Source: Candidatus Aenigmatarchaeota archaeon (GTDB lineage Archaea; Aenigmatarchaeota; Aenigmatarchaeia; Aenigmatarchaeales; DAIDAN01). From it: DNA of 5,687 nt. The notes under the pieces were generated by a model. It ran no database searches. It was not told the origin of the DNA and saw only the letters and a program-made list of their open reading frames with translations. The position numbers were made by a program, and so were the translations under genes. Positions 3,400 through 5,687 of the stretch are shown piece by piece. Position 1 is the stretch's first letter, and each line of letters opens with the position of its first letter. The stretch spans positions 1-5,687 of the forward strand of contig DAIDAN010000038.1 in assembly GCA_027310605.1 (NCBI GenBank), written 5' to 3'.

Positions 3400-4515
3400 A
3401 TGCGTCTCGTTGAGAAATACCGGCCGAAGAGCCTGAAGGAAGTGCTGGGACAGGAGCTTGCGAAAAAGGAGATACTCTCTTTTCTTGCGGAATGGAAGCA
3501 GGGAAAGGCGCTCCTCCTGCACGGCAGTCCCGGCTCCGGAAAGACCTCTTTCGTTGAGGCGCTCGCGAAGGAAAAGAACCTTGACCTGCTCGAGCTGAAC
3601 GCCTCCGACATCAGGACGGAGGAGGCGATTGAAAAAGTTCTCGGACAGGCGATAAGACAGAAATCTCTTTTCAGGAAAGGAAAAATAATCCTTCTTGACG
3701 AGGTTGACGGCCTCGCTTCCATAGATAAGTCAACTGCTGCGGTGAACAGGATAATAAGGGAGAGCAGGTTTCCCGTGATTCTCACGGCGAACAACGCGTA
3801 CGAGAAAAAGCTCCAGAGCATAAGGCAGAACTGCAGGCTTGTCCAGTTCAAGAAAGTTAATTCGCTCACTTTGGAAAAAAGGCTGAAGGAGATTTGCAAG
3901 ATTGAAGGAATACCGATAGATGATTTGAAAATAAAGACGCTTGCAAAGACCGCGGACGGCGACATCCGCGCCGCGCTCACGGATTTGGAAAGTTTGACTG
4001 AAGACGCGGACACGGAAATCGGGTTCCGCGAAAAGGAAAAAAACATTTTCGAGGTGCTTAAAATAATCTTCAAGAGCAGGAGCGTGGAAAACGCGAGGCA
4101 GGCGATAAGGGAGTGTGACAAGCCGCTTGAGGAAGTGATGTGGTGGCTGGAGCAGAACATTCCGCTCGAGTACGAGAAGCCGGAAGAGGTTGCGCAAGCT
4201 TTGGAGCTCGTGGCGCAGGCCGACCTTTTCAGGAGCAGGATAATAAAAAACCAAAACTACAGGTTTTACGTCTACATAAACGACCTTCTTGCCGCGGTCT
4301 CGCTCGCGAAGGAAAAGCCCTACTACAAGTTCAGCCCTTACAGGCCTCCGCAGCGCCTGCTTGTTTTGGGCAGCACAAAAGGCGAGCGCGCGGAGACGAA
4401 GGAGATTCTGGAAAAGCTGGGAAAACAACTTCACTGCTCGAGAAAAATCATAAGGAACGAGTATCTGCCTTACCTGAAGATTTTGCACGGCGGGAAAGTG
4501 CTGGAGAAGGTATAA
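3400..4515 (+). CDS. rfcL: Replication factor C large subunit (clamp loader)
   Basis: A 371-residue AAA+ ATPase, the large subunit of the archaeal clamp loader that opens and places PCNA on primed DNA. The N-terminus MRLVEKYRPKSLKEVLGQE is the family's RFC box. Walker A is GSPGSGKT (42-49), Walker B is IILLDEVDG (96-104), sensor 1 is LTANN (128-132), and sensor 2 lies in DGDIRAALTDLE (186-197, R190). The small-subunit SRC arginine-finger motif is absent, as expected for RfcL. The C-terminal collar helices follow from about residue 215. The protein is shorter than usual (about 400-500), ending at ...GGKVLEKV without the PCNA-binding peptide (Q-x-x-L/I-x-x-F-F) often found at the RfcL C-terminus. 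It probably heads a transcription unit with the GNAT gene 14 bases downstream. Confidence 0.93.
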   Translation: MRLVEKYRPKSLKEVLGQELAKKEILSFLAEWKQGKALLLHGSPGSGKTSFVEALAKEKNLDLLELNASDIRTEEAIEKVLGQAIRQKSLFRKGKIILLDEVDGLASIDKSTAAVNRIIRESRFPVILTANNAYEKKLQSIRQNCRLVQFKKVNSLTLEKRLKEICKIEGIPIDDLKIKTLAKTADGDIRAALTDLESLTEDADTEIGFREKEKNIFEVLKIIFKSRSVENARQAIRECDKPLEEVMWWLEQNIPLEYEKPEEVAQALELVAQADLFRSRIIKNQNYRFYVYINDLLAAVSLAKEKPYYKFSPYRPPQRLLVLGSTKGERAETKEILEKLGKQLHCSRKIIRNEYLPYLKILHGGKVLEKV

Positions 4516-4521
4516 AATTTC

Positions 4522-4526
4522 GTGAT
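4522..4526 (+). promoter_or_regulatory. Shine-Dalgarno-like GTGAT before the GNAT gene
   Basis: GTGAT, three bases, then ATG at 4530. It decides the start within a frame that is open for a further 130 codons upstream and would otherwise invite an over-long call. Confidence 0.45.
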
Positions 4527-4529
4527 GTT

Positions 4530-4976
4530 ATGCAAGACATTGTTATCAGAAAAATAAAAAAGCTAGACATTAATGATGTGATAAAAATTGGAACAGCAGA
4601 ATTGAAATCTTCTGCGAATGAGATAAAGGAAGGAATAAAAACAGCAGCAAATTATCAGACATCAAAAACATTCGTTGCGCTTAAAGACGAAAAAATAATT
4701 GGGTTTGCGACAATCTGGTGGGAAGCGAAGGCTTGCAAAATTGGATATATAGCTATAAAGAAGAATGAACAGAATAAGGGAATTGGCACAGCAATTATAA
4801 AACATATCGAGAATTTTTGCAGGAAAAGAAAATTAAAAATGCTTCATACTTCAACGCAACCAGACAACGAGAAAGCAATAAATTTTTACAGATATAATAA
4901 ATTCAAGAAAACAGGGTATAGGAAAGATGTTTTTGAAAAAGGAGTTAACGAGATTTACTTCACAAAATACTTATAG
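4530..4976 (+). CDS. GNAT-family N-acetyltransferase
   Basis: A 148-residue GCN5-related acetyltransferase, transferring acetyl from acetyl-CoA to an amine. Strand TFVALKDEKIIGFATIWWE (47-65) is followed by IGYIAIKKNEQNKGIGTAIIKHIENF (71-96), holding the acetyl-CoA motif A Q-N-K-G-I-G-T-A (81-88). Motif B is DNEKAINFYRYNKFKKTGY (112-130), with the usual tyrosine (Y120). The start at 4530 follows GTGAT by three bases and gives a complete domain; the frame is open far upstream but overlaps rfcL there and is not real. It is A/T-rich in codon use compared with rfcL. Substrate unknown: the protein resembles small amino-group acetyltransferases, with nothing in the sequence naming a partner. Probably co-transcribed with rfcL. 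Confidence 0.88.
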   Translation: MQDIVIRKIKKLDINDVIKIGTAELKSSANEIKEGIKTAANYQTSKTFVALKDEKIIGFATIWWEAKACKIGYIAIKKNEQNKGIGTAIIKHIENFCRKRKLKMLHTSTQPDNEKAINFYRYNKFKKTGYRKDVFEKGVNEIYFTKYL

Positions 4977-5008
4977 CTGAAAAAAATATGGAAAATAGAC
5001 AAGTCTAA

Positions 5009-5023
5009 AATAAAATTCTAAAA
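5009..5023 (-). terminator. T-rich terminator of the aIF1A gene
   Basis: The minus strand reads TTTTAGAATTTTATT, with the TAG stop codon inside it, and continues into further T-rich sequence. The 15 bases are identical to those after the PRC-barrel gene (1191-1205). It is in the 41-base gap between convergent genes. Confidence 0.5.
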
Positions 5024-5332
5024 ATTCAGCTTCTTCACATAGCCCTTGCGCTTGAGCCAGTTCGCCTGAGTGCTCGTATATCTCCAGACAATGTCCGCGC
5101 GCTCGTTCGACTGCACTTTCCATGGCTCCACCATCACGAGGTCGCCGAGCCTTATCCAGACGCTCTTCTTCATCTTTCCCGGAATCCTGCAGATGCGCGT
5201 GAAGCCGTCCTCGCACTCAACCCTTATCCTGCCAGCGCCGAGCGCCTCGACAGCGATACCGAGAATCTCCCCGCTTCTCGGAATTCTCACCCTCGCTATC
5301 TCCGCCTGCTCCTTGTCAACATATTCCACCAT
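5018..5332 (-). CDS. eif1A: Translation initiation factor aIF1A
   Basis: A 104-residue S1/OB-fold protein, the archaeal counterpart of eIF1A/IF1 that binds the ribosomal A site and promotes initiator tRNA recruitment. The sequence matches the family throughout: ARVRIPRSGEILGIAVEALGAGRIRVECEDGFTRICRIPGKMKKSVWIRLGDLVMVEPW (13-71), then ERADIVWRYTSTQANWLKRKGYV (77-99). The start at 5332 is chosen because GTGAT lies three bases upstream; in-frame ATG at 5350 and TTG at 5353 are alternatives adding 6-7 residues. Length is normal. It converges with the GNAT gene, and dispersed repeat copy 3 lies just upstream in the same orientation. Confidence 0.95.
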   Translation of the reverse strand: MVEYVDKEQAEIARVRIPRSGEILGIAVEALGAGRIRVECEDGFTRICRIPGKMKKSVWIRLGDLVMVEPWKVQSNERADIVWRYTSTQANWLKRKGYVKKLNF

Positions 5333-5370
5333 ATTATCACTTGAATTCATCAATACGAATCAGTTTGAAG

Positions 5371-5425
5371 GACGCTGATAACGCGCCGCTGCAAATAATT
5401 TAACAGCTGTTCCGATTTTTGAATT
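5371..5425 (-). repeat. Dispersed intergenic repeat, copy 3
   Basis: Read on the minus strand: AATTC (from 5425), AATCGGAACAGC (5417-5406), spacer, GCGCG (from 5386) and AGCGT (5376-5372). Block spacing agrees within one or two bases with copies 1 and 2. It lies directly upstream of aIF1A and in its direction of transcription. Confidence 0.6.
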
Positions 5426-5512
5426 AGATTCGTAATGAGCCGTCCTGATTTTTGGAATTCATTCCATATCGTTTGCGTATCGTAATTTAATTTAAAACGA
5501 ACGGTTATAAGC

Positions 5513-5532
5513 ATTATTTTTGTAAAAATAAT
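5513..5532 (-). terminator. AT-rich palindrome after the right-edge gene
   Basis: ATTATTTTT and AAAAATAAT form a perfect nine-pair inverted repeat with a two-base loop, beginning immediately after the stop codon of the minus-strand gene. T5 is present on the transcribed sense strand. A terminator is likely. Confidence 0.45.
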
Positions 5533-5685
5533 TCACAATTTCCTTATCAGCACGAACTTCCTGTGCACGTCCCTGCCGTCGATCTTCGTTACAATCTTCG
5601 AGCTCTTTTTCATTTCGGATGCCGGGAATCTTGCCCTTATCATTTTCGCAGCGGAATCCACGGCAAGCCTGTTCCCGAGTTTCAT
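5533..5685 (-). CDS. Short basic protein or C-terminal fragment at window edge
   Basis: Fifty residues from the ATG at 5685 to the TGA at 5533, with the frame still open to the window edge, so it may be only the C-terminus of a longer protein. The sequence is strongly basic: a helix-like part LAVDSAAKMIRARFPASEM, then SKIVTKIDGRDVHRKFVLIRKL, which looks like two beta-strands joined by a turn. I do not recognise the family. Codon use resembles the G/C-rich genes (rfcL, aIF1A), which supports it being real coding sequence. The AT-rich palindrome after the stop is consistent with a true gene end. Confidence 0.5.
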   Translation of the reverse strand: MKLGNRLAVDSAAKMIRARFPASEMKKSSKIVTKIDGRDVHRKFVLIRKL

Positions 5686-5687
5686 GT

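Noticed and set aside
3393..4488. Long minus-strand open frames of about 250 codons opposite rfcL.
   Set aside because: They are antisense shadows of a G/C-rich coding region; the plus frame has full AAA+ motifs.
4140..4529. An N-terminal extension of the GNAT protein by 130 residues.
   Set aside because: It lies out of frame within rfcL, and the GNAT domain is complete from the ATG at 4530 with a ribosome site.
5018..5353. Starting aIF1A at 5353 or 5350.
   Set aside because: Those starts lack a ribosome site; GTGAT sits three bases before the ATG at 5332, the same spacing as two other genes here. Not excluded.

Overview
The window is archaeal. It carries an archaeal-type clamp-loader large subunit (RfcL), translation factor aIF1A, a PRC-barrel protein and an agmatinase-like ureohydrolase. 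Promoters look archaeal: TATA-like boxes lie about 25 bases before putatively leaderless starts, and several other starts follow GTGAT-N3-ATG. Two tRNA genes are interrupted by introns with bulge-helix-bulge (BHB) junctions, which is also archaeal. Short genes, tight packing and introns at many non-canonical tRNA sites would fit a DPANN lineage such as Micrarchaeota. That placement is an inference; a crenarchaeal Thermoproteales-like intron load is the other known precedent.

Layout: ureohydrolase (3-758, +); convergent FMN split-barrel protein (759-1118, -); PRC-barrel protein (1208-1513, -); intergenic stretch with repeat copy 1; intron-split tRNA-Ser(GCU) (1781-2129, +); small DUF7768-like protein directly behind it (2147-2464, +); intergenic stretch with repeat copy 2 and a 32-bp tandem pair; intron-split tRNA-Val(UAC) (2630-2843, +); AT-rich unknown protein (2881-3375, +); rfcL (3400-4515, +); GNAT acetyltransferase (4530-4976, +); aIF1A (5018-5332, -); repeat copy 3; and a short basic protein at the right edge (5533-5685, -).

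The main discovery is the pair of tRNA genes. tRNA-Ser(GCU) is assembled from five exons separated by four introns (14/15, 29/30, 53/54 and 59/60 or 60/61). tRNA-Val(UAC) is assembled from four exons separated by three introns (15/16, 29/30, 45/46). Removing the introns gives full cloverleafs of 82 and 73 nt plus an encoded CCA, with every arm paired. Six of the seven junctions show a BHB. Four of those six share a 3-bp central helix capped by a purine-purine mismatch. The fourth Ser junction has no recognisable BHB. Ser introns 1 and 2 are clearly related in sequence, which suggests intron copying within one gene. Two introns in different tRNAs carry a pyrimidine tract, its complement, and a mirror copy of that complement.

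Three copies of a ~55-60 bp intergenic repeat lie upstream of tRNA-Ser, tRNA-Val and aIF1A in the direction of transcription. This could be a shared control element of translation genes or simply a dispersed repeat.
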